Source: Plantago major (lineage: Eukaryota; Streptophyta; Magnoliopsida; Lamiales; Plantaginaceae). Taken from it: 64,000 bases of DNA. The notes under the pieces were generated by a model. The model saw only the letters and a program-made list of their open reading frames with translations, made no database searches and was not told the DNA's origin. The DNA is taken from the NCBI GenBank assembly GCA_026545765.1, contig CM048840.1, positions 88,564,877 through 88,628,876 on the forward strand, read 5' to 3'. Of this stretch, positions 12,195 through 22,511 are shown in pieces. The translations under genes and the position numbers were made by a program. The first letter of the stretch is position 1; the number at the start of each line of letters is the position of its first letter.

Positions 12195-12452
12195 GTGGGT
12201 GGAGAGGAGAATGTCAATCACACATTAACATACCACATTTACTATAATAGTCGACTAAGAACAAAGCGTTTCGATGGTGTTGATGCTCAAATTGTGTTGG
12301 ATGCGCTGAAAAGAATTAAAAATGATGATCCAAAATTTTTCTTTAAACCAAAATTGGGCGGAGATGGAAAATCATGTGCACTATTCAGGCAGGATTCAAT
12401 GAATGATATTATAAGTACCAGATACAGAGATGTTTATGTCATAAAATATTGA
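12195..12452 (+). pseudogene. FAR1/MULE-type transposase fragment
   Basis: An 85-residue open frame. Residues about 28-85 read VDAQIVLDALKRIKNDDPKF..., ending in a pattern like the start of the MULE domain (SMNDIISTRYRDVYVIKY in place of the usual ...FGDVVVFDTTY). In FAR1/FHY3-related proteins, and in the Mutator transposases they descend from, this DAQ.VL..L......P.FF segment links the DNA-binding and MULE transposase domains. The rest of the protein is absent, including the catalytic Asp/Glu region and the SWIM finger. It is most simply a remnant of the element's own transposase; a captured host FAR1-related exon is the alternative. Confidence 0.6.
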
Positions 12453-12511
12453 TGTTATGGTTAATACAATATTGTTGTAATAAGTTAAAACATGTGAATG
12501 TTGTAATAGCA

Positions 12512-12715
12512 GAATATATGATTTTATGGTTAATATATATGATGTTTTAGTCAAAGTATATGATGTTATGATTATAACTTTTGTATCCGGATTTGGTTGA
12601 AATTAAATATTTAGAATATATGATGTTATGGTTTTTATATATGATGTTTTAGTCAAAATATATGATGTTACGATTATAATTATTGGATCTGAATTTGACG
12701 AAAATTAACTATTAG
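12512..12715. repeat. Tandem duplication, ~102-bp unit
   Basis: GATGTTTTAGTCAAA occurs at 12541 and again about 102 bases later, each time with TATATGATGTTA and GATTATAA in the same arrangement. It lies inside the right part of the Mutator-like element. Confidence 0.75.
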
Positions 12716-12839
12716 ATCTGGATTCTATTGTATACTGGATCTGGATCCGCGAAATTATAACTATAATCCAATAATGTCTAATATGGATCGGTCTCTCATT
12801 AACTATAGGAGAGACCGTCTCACCCAAAAGTTTGTACTC

Positions 12840-13197
12840 GTCAGTTAAATTGAATTTAGTTTGTGTGAATTCATACATTTCACACCTTCAATGGTAAAAA
12901 TATGAAAAAACGTAGCCCATGCATGAACGTGGACTACTAGTTAGTATCTCAGATAAAGCTCCAATTGGAAGTGTTTTTGAGGTTTATAAGTGATAAAAAG
13001 CCCTCAAAATCAATCCATTAGAAGTGTCATAAACAATTTGAATAATGTTTTATGAGTGAATGTATTATGTCATTTTTTATGTGTATTTACAACCCCATAT
13101 TTCTTAATTGAAATGTGTGATGTTTCTGATTATGAATATAATGTTTGTCAGTCTCTTTTAGTCCATTTACGATGCGGTATTTCAAATTACTTACTCA
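12840..13197. other. Short gap before the Helitron
   Basis: No gene. A possible decayed Helitron 3' end, ending CTAG at 12937-12940 with a weak hairpin before it, was considered but is not called. Confidence 0.4.
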
Positions 13198-13560
13198 TCT
13201 ATATATATGATAAAAGTGATGATCTAAATGGAAGAAGATATATGACACGTATGCAAAAATCCTAGGTGGCAAAACGAAACCCAAAAAAATTCATTTATAA
13301 ATCACTAATAATTCAAGTATCAAAACCCTATATATATTTGAATTTTTCTTCTCCTGCACTCATGTTTCACCGAAAAAAGATATTAGTTTAAACAAATCCC
13401 TAATTTTAAGGATAACCTAATCTAATTATAGTGAAAATATATCTCTATCAGTCAACTAACCACCAATCAGATCGATTTATTAGTTCAAATCATTGTCGAT
13501 TACTCATAGTTGTTTCCCTAATTGTATGGGTATTTAAATTCAAATATTCTCCAACTTCCC
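13198..13560 (+). mobile_element. Helitron 5' terminus 1
   Basis: It begins TCTATATATATGATAAAAGT after an A at 13197. It is clearly similar to 16242-16480 for about 300 bp: GATGA, then ATGGAAGAAG, ATGCAAAAA, GTGGCAAA, and later GTTTCCCTAATT.TATGGGT. Two independent copies starting at the same base support this as a true end. Confidence 0.75.
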
Positions 13561-13671
13561 GTAATTATTTACCAAGTCGTTTATGTTTGTTACATAACGA
13601 TACGCCCACCTATTCCGTTATTAACTCATATGCGCAACTCTATCATTATATATATTTACATATATGTGCGT

Positions 13672-13920
13672 GCGTCTCTCTTGATCGATGAAATGTCCAA
13701 CATCCTCAATCACAACACATTCATCCAGCATTGGAACATCGTTCTTGAACCTGCCTCCCTGCACATATTCCTTCACTCCTGGAGTGTTGTACACCATATC
13801 CAGTTAACCCACAACAAATTTAACCGGAACTGTCACTTTTGCACCTGTCCAAGGTGCGGTCAACTCCCAGTTCCTGTCATATTGGCCATAACAGAACATC
13901 ACATTCCACATTTTGCAAGC
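13672..13920 (-). pseudogene. Captured fragment of a soluble epoxide hydrolase gene
   Basis: On the minus strand, from about 13894 downward, the translation contains YDRNWELTAPWTGAKVTVPV, then KFVVG, an in-frame stop, LDMVYNTPGVKEY, and finally VIEDVGHFIDQ. This is the C-terminal part of plant soluble epoxide hydrolases (alpha/beta-hydrolase fold), which open epoxides to diols. The VGHF motif holds the catalytic histidine. The single stop (TAA) replaces the acidic residue that usually follows G in VG-D-LD. Similarity stops just after HFIDQ and just upstream of YDRNWEL. The N-terminal part with the nucleophile Asp is missing. It is a captured piece, not a gene. Confidence 0.85.
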
Positions 13921-14193
13921 TAATAAAAAATGAAGAGACAAAGGAATATTTAAATCATGTTCCTATTTTCCATCATCGTAGTAGCTCAATTAGATCGATC
14001 GATTGATTATTCCCAACGTTCTACTGGTAGGAATTCAAACTCAATCGAATCGAATTCCAAGCAGAGGTGAAATTTGTATAGGAAAACACAGATCTGCTGC
14101 TTGGTGTTATACCCAATTTATCGCCGTCCGTTGATCCTACCTGTTGCCTGAGCATTTTGACGTCATTTGATGAAGTGATCGAGAGGTTGAAAA

Positions 14194-15301
14194 ATGGCGG
14201 GTGCAGGATCGGAGCAATTCAAGGCTTTTTTCCAGAGAGCGGATTTGGATCGTGATGGGATAATCAGTGGAGCTGAAGTTGTCGGTTTCTTTCGAGGATC
14301 GAATTTGGCCAAACAAGTGCTTGCTCAGGTCTAATTGGCTAATTCCTTTCTATTTCTATTATATTACCGTTTATTTTTCTGTAGTTGAGTTGTTTGTTGT
14401 TAGTTTACCTGTTTGATTAATTCTGGATGGGATTGGGATTTTAGTTTCAACTTAGTCGGAAATTTGTCGAATCAGCTTATTTGAATTAATCAATTAATGC
14501 TGGATGGGAAGGGACTTTGATGTTAGCTTCAAATTAGTCGGCACTTTGTCGAATCAGCTTATTTGAATTTCGAGTGGCTGGGTGTGTTTGGCCTGGATAG
14601 CATGGGTGAGGGTTTTCGCGGTGATCAGAACTTTAGTTTATAAGGAGTCAGTATATCTATTCACACTACAATGAATAGATAATATTACAGACGAGTAAAA
14701 TATTTGGTGAATAGGAGAGGTTTTATATCGTAGCTACACCGTGATTCGTGATATACAACGTTATGTTTTAGTTTTCCCTTTCCTATGCCTAGCCTGGCCT
14801 GATGTAAATGGTAATGTGGAAACTGGAAAGAACAGAAGGAAACAGGACATTGAGGAATTCCCCTTTAGATAGTGATTGACCTTCAATCTCTCTTATTCAA
14901 TAAAATAGTCACTGAGCTCCTGATATGATAGTTGTGGATTTATCCTTAAGAGTTGTCATTGAGCTTCAGGTATTCTTCTCTGACGAAATAGAGACTGAGC
15001 TTCTGAGACAACAGTGACATAATATTTGCTTAAGACAATCACAATTCACATCAAGCATTATGTCCCCTCGCTTAGTGAGGATGCGATTAATTATGTCAGT
15101 CATCCAGGAAAAAACATCTACCTGCAAATGCTTTCAGTTCCTTATTCTTTCATAATGCACTTTGGCTTTCTCTGTTATAGGCCTGATTCTGACAGGGAAG
15201 CTTTGTCCCATTTGGTCACTGAATTGTCTTTATTGCAACTGCAGATATGGAAGTATGCTGATCAGAATCAGTTTGGCTATCTCAGCCGCCAAGAATTCTA
15301 G
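14194..15301 (+). pseudogene. Captured 5' part of an EH-domain (EF-hand) protein gene
   Basis: Exon 1 (14194-14328, 45 codons) reads MAGAGSEQFKAFFQRADLDR and on to VLAQ. It contains the EF-hand-like loop DLDRDGIISGAE typical of the first EH domain of plant Eps15-like endocytosis proteins (At1g20760/At1g21630 type). GT follows at 14329. After a 916-bp intron ending CTGCAG, exon 2 (from 15245) reads IWKYADQNQFGYLSRQEF and hits TAG at 15299-15301, where the family has Tyr. The normal proteins run to about 1000 residues; this would give 63. About 150 bp of apparent 5' leader is kept, with TGACGTCA near 14157-14166. Start codon and splice sites are intact, so a small product is possible. Confidence 0.8.
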
Positions 15302-15535
15302 GAGGTAGCATCTGCACCAAAGAAGAGTCAGGGAATTGACCAAGATGCAATTGCGGGAAAGGGCAAGGAGAAAGTTACGGAAGACTCTACAGATCATGGT
15401 TCAAGTAATGACTCTAAGAATACAATCACTCCTTCAAAGCGTGACAGAACAATGGATTTGGAGAATGATGAAGATTGCCCAGTCGGAGTTCACCATTCCT
15501 CGACTAAAGTGGTGATAAAGGAGAAGAATGCATGA
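15302..15535 (+). pseudogene. RPA-type C-terminal tail fused to the EH fragment
   Basis: Directly after the stop, in the same frame, 77 codons stay open to TGA at 15533-15535. The region is polar and charged and ends with TPSKRDRTMDLENDEDCPVG, HHSSTKVV and KEKNA. Short tails of this form (TP.KR...DLE.DED......SSTK) are, to my memory, typical of the RPA70-like proteins encoded by plant Helitrons. The single-stranded-DNA-binding OB folds are not present. The junction with the EH exon falls within a few bases of the stop codon, so this is a chimera. The family call is from memory of the motif pattern. Confidence 0.55.
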
Positions 15536-15943
15536 GAGTCCAAGTTTACAATTTTATCATTACAGACAGTTTTAACGTTCCATTCCAGTAGTTTTCACAG
15601 TCTGCATTAGGCAGCTTCCAATAAGTTAGTAATGTTATTGAACCTTTCTTCTCAATTCTAATTATTAATAAACACTTTGTTATTCCTATTAATTCATACG
15701 TCCTCCACTGTCAGATTTTACACTATAATTGGTTAGTCTAATTATAATTTTTTACTTGAGGGTGCCCCAACCTAATATTATATGCTAAATATGTTAGTAC
15801 GGATCGACTAAATTATATGTCTAATAAATTCACCAACTAAATGCGATAAGCTGAACGAATTTAATTGAGATTAAAAATTATTAGAGACGTACCTAAGTTG
15901 CCTGTTTTGCTTGAGCCCAGAACCGAGGATGTTATGCGATAAA

Positions 15944-16043
15944 TGTTTTATAATACAAACCATTAATTTCCTATCAAATTACATTCTAATAATTGTTTTA
16001 TAATACAAACCATTGATGTCCTATCAAATTACATTCTAACAAT
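15944..16043. repeat. 50-bp tandem duplication, two copies
   Basis: TGTTTTATAATACAAACCAT recurs exactly 50 bases apart, and the rest of the unit differs at only a few bases. Non-coding, between the two Helitron 5' ends. Confidence 0.85.
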
Positions 16044-16241
16044 CTAACGACCTCGGTCCCGGGATGGCAATCTCCATCTTATATGTGATCCATTGATTTA
16101 CATCCACTCTTTGTAATGAGTTCCAAGTGTTTTTCAGTACCAATCATTTCATGCTGCAAATGTTATGGAAAAAAATGTAATGTTTAAACTTACAAGAAGG
16201 GAAATTGTTTAATATATATAATGCATGGTGTTGTTCACCTA

Positions 16242-16480
16242 TCTATATATATGATAAAAGTGATGATGGGAATGGAAGAAGAGATATGCCACCTATGCAA
16301 AAAGTTGACGTGGCAAATCCAAGTCAAGAAAAAATGAATTTTTAATCATCCTATATTTGAACTATTAATTGAGTTATATTTTGAATTCCTTTCCACAGCA
16401 CGGTCAATTCTCTGCGAATCAAATCATGGTTGTTATGTTTCCCTAATTATATGGGTTTTTAAAATTAAATATAGTTCAAA
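16242..16480 (+). mobile_element. Helitron 5' terminus 2
   Basis: It begins TCTATATATATGATAAAAGT after an A at 16241 and matches terminus 1 for about 240-300 bp. It starts a second, related Helitron downstream of the gene fragments at 13672-15535. Confidence 0.75.
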
Positions 16481-17049
16481 GTGCCATCATTATCTACCCA
16501 AAAAACTAAGCAAATTGAATTATGCAGCATAAATAAGACTTCTCTATATTTAGACATTACATTTCATTAGAATCCCATCTTCCTCACCTAACAGTTTAGT
16601 TGGTTACATATCTAAGAAGAGTTCCAATAAAATTCCTAAAATCTTGCAACTTTTCCAATTTATAACCTATAGAAGTATCATTATTAATTCACATGCTACA
16701 TATCAAAGAGAATATCACTATTTTTAGTAAATTCCTTCCATTCACTGATTGACACCTAAATACGTGCCTTTTATACAAAAAAAATCTTTATATTAATATA
16801 ACGTCATTTTACACGGTATAATTGAACACATAAGACCTAAACTACCAAAATTATGACTCGAACCTGTGTATAAATTCGTCTGAATATAGGTCAACTGCAT
16901 CTCAAATTCTGATTTTGAGAGACGATGAAGATGATGAAGATGCCCAAGGGTTTCTTCAATGCAGACATGCGACATATGAAGTAGGATTAGATTGATTCAT
17001 AAATCAAGGTTCTTGATTCTAATATTTATATTGTTCTTGCTCAACAATT

Positions 17050-17125
17050 GCTACTCCAAAACAAGTCAGAGAGCTTATGCAAAGTTGATGGTCTCACGAA
17101 CGATGAAGTAAAGAGTCATTTGCAA
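17050..17125 (+). pseudogene. Captured exon piece of a GARP/HHO-type transcription factor
   Basis: From 17041 the translation reads STIATPKQVRELMQ. After one extra base in GCAAAGTTG it continues [14 protein letters not shown], and a GTAAG splice donor follows at 17126. [25 protein letters not shown] is the second half of the GARP (MYB-like) DNA-binding domain of plant HHO/NIGT1 nitrate and phosphate regulators. In those genes an intron follows HLQ, as here. So an exon end and its donor site were carried along. The frameshift and the small size rule out function as a transcription factor. Confidence 0.85.
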
Positions 17126-18294
17126 GTAAGTTTCGTCCATGCATTTCTTGAAACTTAGTTCATTCATCTAAGTTAAAATGGATTTTCTATCGTCAGTGTC
17201 GCCTTGACTAACTTCAGTCACTTATTTTGATCCATTAGATTATAAATTTAACGTTGAAGATTGAATTATCTGCACAGGGCCTCAAATATTTACGAGCCCT
17301 AATTTCAGTATCATGGTAGTGATAATATATGATTTTGTTTCAAATAACACTTGCAATGCTACATTTTTAAAGTGATATATTATGTATATTATTTTATTAG
17401 GAAACAAAATTTGAATTTTATACTATATGAATCTTTTATTGTTTTTAATTATATTGATATGTGGGGCTCATTTTGAAAATTTCACATGGGGCCTCAAAAT
17501 CTTTGGACCGACCTGACCGAGCATTTGGCGAAACATCAAAGGCAAGCACATCAGAGTCTGGTTCCATGGTGACTCTAGGCATGGCCGATGAATATGATGA
17601 GTGAGAGCTGCTTGAAAAATCATATTCACTTATGTGACTGAGAGATGATCCGTGGATAAATCATCCACCAAGAGTTTTGCAGATACAAAAAATATATACA
17701 TGGTGACAATAAAGCTATACATTACATATTACCTATAAACGATTTTGAGGAAGAGTTATGTTAATTAAGCTGTCTTACATTAACATTCAGATTAGGTTAT
17801 CACTTATTCGGTAATTTACACATACTTTATATTCGCAAAGTATTGAAATACACGTGTATTAGTGATAGACCTAAAAGATGGATTGATATTCTTTAAGTAT
17901 GTTTATAGTGTTTTAAACAATATGAGTAATGTTTTTAAAGTAAACATTTTATATCATTTTTTCGTTTATAGATGTTTTTAATAAAACCTCTAATTGTTTT
18001 TTTATATAACAATGTTTGTCCGTCAATTTTAATCTTTCCATAAAACCGTCTCTTATGAGACTTATTTTTACTTTATACAATGTAAAATGGCAAGTTAAAA
18101 AGGAAAATAAACGGACTGAAAGAAGCAAAAGTGCGTGGCTCTAGATTTGTGTACATTCAATTGACTATTTGACAAATATTTATCTAATTGTTGGAATTAC
18201 AAGTTCAGAGATGTTATCCATCGTGACTTTTGAGGTATTAGGAGGTGCGACGATTTATGTGTTGATTTTATGGTATTAGTGGTGTTTATAACTA

Positions 18295-18554
18295 CTCGCA
18301 CCGTTTCACTAAAATTGTAACAATTGTGTTGAACATAAAAAAGATATAAAACTAATATATGTGGTCCCATAAGTATAAGTATGTTGTTAAGAATGAGTAT
18401 AAAATATTAATTGAGTGGAAAAGTACACGTGGCCCCAAATATATATTGTTAAAAATGAATTTTATTATAAAAGTAATTTCCATAAAAGGAAATGTAACAC
18501 TTTAATAGAAATGTCCATAACGAAAAATTGTAACACTTTTACTAAACGATGGAG
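18295..18554. mobile_element. Stowaway-type MITE (degenerate)
   Basis: A 260-bp element flanked by TA on both sides (18293-18294 and 18555-18556). The ends are CTCGCACCGTTTCACTAAAA and the inverse of CTCCATCGTTTAGTAAAAGT. They resemble the Stowaway terminus CTCCCTCCGTTTC. No coding capacity. Confidence 0.75.
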
Positions 18555-19370
18555 TATTTTATTATAATGTGTGGTGATATTTTTAATTAATTATTTTTGT
18601 TTATAAAGTAATTAGTTGAGTGTTTTACCCGAATTGAAATTCGGAGTAGTTGAATAGTAACTCAACTGGACTTAATTTTTTTAAATTTCGTTTTTGATAT
18701 TGAATTGTGATTTTTAAAAGGTTTATTAGCATATTTGAGTTTTGAAGATTTAAGTTATAGAGTTGATGAATAGTAAATTAACTCGAGTAGCGCCATGTGG
18801 AATGGAGAAACCAATACGAAAATCTGGTAAAACTCAACTCGAGTCTAGAGTATGTTTTATATAATAAATAAAATGGAGAAAAGACAAGCGAAATTCAAAC
18901 CATGTACATTCTATTTAAGATTGACAAATGTCACACTTTAGATTGGATTTTAATGAGTAAATTGAATTGATAAGATTTAAATTGAATATTACACTATTTG
19001 CATATAATACTATTTTAATACTCACTCCATTCCGGAAAACTTCATACATCAGGATTGTCGCGTGGTTTTAGGTGAAAGATTTTAATAAATGATAAAACAT
19101 AAAAACGTCAATGATAGTGCGTAGTGTTGCGATCATTCCTTCGACCATCTACACGATATGAAATTTCATTTCACTTATTGCATGGTAGATTTTGAAATTA
19201 TTGCATGTCCCAAAAAAAACGATAAAAAAGTCAGTCTTCTATTTTACTTCTTCCATATACGTACAACTATTCAATTATATTATCGATTGAATATCAGCTT
19301 ACACTTTAATAATGAAATAAATAATATATTATGATTTCATTTGTCTGAAAGATGATATACATAGTTATTA

Positions 19371-19617
19371 CTCCCTCAGTTTCTGTAAAAGTGCAACAAT
19401 TTTGATTTGCACAATTTTTAAGCAAAATGTGATCCGCAAAAGTATGTGATTAAGAATGAGTTTGAAATATTAATTGAGTGAAAAAGTACACGTGAGCCCA
19501 AAAATATATGGTTAGAAATGAATTGTATTATGGAAGTAATTTCCATAAAATGAAATGTAACACTTTTAGTGAAACGCCCAAAACGGAAAATTGTTTCACT
19601 TACAGAAACGAAGGGAG
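19371..19617. mobile_element. Stowaway-type MITE
   Basis: A 247-bp element with ends CTCCCTCAGTTTCTGTAAAA and the inverse of CTCCCTTCGTTTCTGTAAG, flanked by TA. It is related to the MITE at 18295-18554: both contain GTGGCCC/GTGAGCCCA-AAATATAT phrases and the AAGTAATTTCCATAAAA motif. Confidence 0.88.
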
Positions 19618-21314
19618 TATTATTATAATGAAATTGAAAGGTTATTATAATAAATTGTATATTCGTACAACTTATAACAATTGTAAGCCGTATAGTTACG
19701 GAATAATACCAAAATTTAGGTTATGTTCAATTCATTTGAACATAACTGAACTGAACTGATTTGAACTGGACTGAACCGAACTTATTTGTAATAAAATAAC
19801 AACTAAGCAAATCTGAACTGAACTCGACTGAAATAAACTGAAATTAGTGAGTTTTCAGATGAAGAGAACAGAGCTCTCAAATATACCGTTGCACTAATAA
19901 TAATACTCTAATAAAAGTTAATGTGTGTTTGCAAATACTTTTACCGGTGATTTCTTGCTTGATTTTTCTAAAAGTTTAATAAAGTTAATTTTAAGTAAAA
20001 GTTAATAGTGTTTAATATATTATTTTTGAAGTTGTAAAAATATAAGTTTTATGAAGATGGACTCAGCTTTTTTTTTTTTATATAAAACTATCAATATTGA
20101 CAACATAGACATGCATTTTAATTAAAACCATGAATGATTTGTTTAATAATATAGGTCGGTTTTTAAAAAAGTTGTACGAAAAAGGTCTTTGTAGACACGT
20201 TTGTTCTAAACTATCATATAACTCTGATGCTTTCTTTGTGTGGCTTAACATTTATAATTTATAATAGTTTCAAAAAATTATAAAAGAATAAAAAGGCTGT
20301 AGGTGTGTAAGTTGATGACGCATATGAGTTTGAAATACTCTTTAAATTATCCCGCAATAATTTATTTATATATTAAGAAAATGGAAAACAAAAATATTTC
20401 ATCGTGCATATTAACAAGAAACAAATTTGAAAATATTCAACTGGATTATTTAGTGTATTTTTTGAATAATGATTGAGTTTAAGAAGACTATATACTAATA
20501 ATGGGTAAATATTAAAAAAGAAAAAAAGTGCCCCATAAAGAAAGAGAAAATGTACTCTAGGTCGAGACATTTTCAGTTTTAAGTGAGCAAAATTGGTATT
20601 GTCGGATCAGTTTATACTTGATTTATCTACCATACAATTAAGAACTTCGACCCAAACATTGGCCAAACAATTGTAAAGTTTAATTTGGACAAGTCTTCTA
20701 AAAACAATCACAAGTTTACGACCTAGAAAAGTAAAATTTTGATACCAATAAATATAACAACAACTATCCATTTACAATATTAAACCTACCTATGTACAAA
20801 CCATTTAGTGTTTCTCTACGTCCTCTTTATACAGACGATTTGCACTTTGATACACCTTCATGTACCATCAAACTTAGTTAGAAAAAATCATATACAATAA
20901 GTTATTAAATTTCACATCATATGTGGATACATGATAAACAATTTCCTATTATTGATTCGAGAGTATACGTTTTTCTATACATGCTTACTAACAAGAGTCA
21001 GGGACACTGTTGAGGTCATATTGACCTATATCTTACTACATTGGTACCTACTACCAAAACAAATGCAACGAATATTATTGTGCTCCACCCAACGCAACCC
21101 GCCAACAAGTCAAGAGAATTTTAGCAGTATAATCCTGTTGTTTTACTTTTAAACGGGTCGACTTCCATCAAACCCGAATTCAACCCCGTTCGAAATAATG
21201 ATGTTCGGGTACGATCTGACATATTGTCGAACCCGTTCAATACCTTTGTAACAAGATTCGAATCCGCAACATTTTATGATTAAGTTAGTAAAAACTACAT
21301 TTTTCCCCGGGGGT

Positions 21315-21523
21315 GGTCTGCAAATACTCTCTCTAGGTAGGTCTAGGTAGGGAAACTTTCTTCGATCTTCTCTCTACTTTCTTGATCCATAACAGGCCCC
21401 GGAGGGGGTGGGGGGGGGGGGTTGGGGGGAGGGGGAGGATCTGATACACTCTAGGTGGGGAAACTCTCTTCGGTCTTCTCTCTACTTTCTTGATCTCCAT
21501 AACGGGCCCCGGGAAAGGGGGGG
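21315..21523. repeat. G-rich ~100-bp tandem unit, left part (two copies)
   Basis: Two copies of a unit with CTCTAGGT, GGGGAAACT, TCTTCTCTCTACTTTCTTGA, CCATAAC.GG and then a long G run. A third copy (CTCTAGTTGGGGAAACTG and so on) lies at about 28668-28760, on the other side of the CACTA element. The G runs at about 21400-21440 are long enough to form G-quadruplexes. Confidence 0.8.
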
Positions 21524-21539
21524 CACTACGAGAAATTCG

Positions 21540-21745
21540 CCAAATAGCGACGGATTTTATCCGTCTCCGTCGCTACCTAGCGACGAATCGCTAGGTTTAG
21601 CGACGGATATTTTCCCGTTAGGCGACGGATACAAAATATCCGTCGGTATTTAGGGACGGATATAATATCCGTCCCTAAATATGTTGACCAGATTAAAAAA
21701 AGAAAACGAATTTAGCGACGGATAGCGTTCCGTCGCTAAACTGGG
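21540..21745. repeat. CACTA subterminal repeats, 5' side
   Basis: About ten copies of GCGACGGAT-like motifs in both orientations (AGCGACGGAT, ATCCGTCG, CCGTCGCTAA). In En/Spm elements such motifs bind the TNPA protein and also act as promoter for the element's genes. Confidence 0.85.
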
Positions 21746-22511
21746 GATAGAAACGGGGCAGATCCCCTTTTCTTTCCCATTTTCGTTTCTGCATCTTCTT
21801 TTTTCTCTCTCGCAATTTTGCCAATTCCGACCAAATCTCCGCCATTCCGGCCAATTTTGGAGTGTTTTCGAAGCTCGTGGGACAAGATGTTCGGGTGTTC
21901 AATCAATTTCGTCTTCCTTCCGCTTAATCGAAGGTATTTTGGCTAAAACCATTATTTTGCCAAATTTGGGAATTTTGTTAATTTTGACTAATTTGAGCAA
22001 TTGCATGTGTATTGTAAGTATGTAGTAGTTAGTTTAGCTTATATTATGTAGTGTGTTAACTTTGAGATGTGCAATTGATATATTGATTGTGAATTTGAAT
22101 TTTTAGTATAATGTTAGGATGTTTGGAAGTATGTAGGGTTGTTAATTTGATATTTTCGTATATGTAGTCGAATTAGGAAGATTTAGTTGAGTGTTTTGAA
22201 ACCCTTACTTGTTGACAAATTTGGGAATTTTGTTAATTTCGACTAATTAGATCAATTGTATGTTTATGGGAACTATAGTATACTAGCTAGTTAACTTTGT
22301 GCAATTGATATATTGATTGTGAATTTGTATTGTTAATTAGTATAATGTTAGGATGTTTGTAAGTACGTAGTAATTTTGATTCGATAAATTCGTATATGCA
22401 CTAGATTATGAAGATTTAATTACGTGTTTTGAGACTATTTGGTGATTATATTAACGTAAAATGCATGTTATGAATCTAATAATTGTAGACGTGTCAGGCT
22501 AATCGTCTAAT

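Larger units (their letters stand above)
10622..12839. mobile_element. Mutator-like element (probable), with FAR1-type fragment
   Basis: The left end (GAGTAACTTTTGGGAGAGACC) and the reverse complement of the right end (GAGTACAAACTTTTGGGTG) match. The similarity continues inward for about 60 bases (CTATAG, GAGAGACCGA, ATCCA), so these are long terminal inverted repeats. GTCAGT stands immediately outside both ends (10616-10621 and 12840-12845). Six bases is short for a Mutator-like duplication, which is usually 8 to 11, and it may have decayed. Inside are a glycine-codon-rich stretch on the minus strand, a 99-bp minisatellite, two TA microsatellites and a FAR1/MULE-type coding fragment. The long inverted repeats plus that fragment point to the Mutator superfamily. 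Confidence 0.65.
17126..21310. other. Helitron interior, AT-rich, no gene apart from MITEs
   Basis: Apart from the two Stowaway elements listed separately, I see no coding exon. A GGGCCTCAAA phrase occurs at about 17277 and 17491. The stretch 19740-19870 has many AACTGAACTGA-type short repeats. Short open frames elsewhere have no recognisable family. Confidence 0.4.

Noticed and set aside
12905-12940. Possible Helitron 3' end (CCCATG...CGTGG, then CTAG followed by T)
   Set aside because: The hairpin is poorly paired and no matching 5' end was found upstream.
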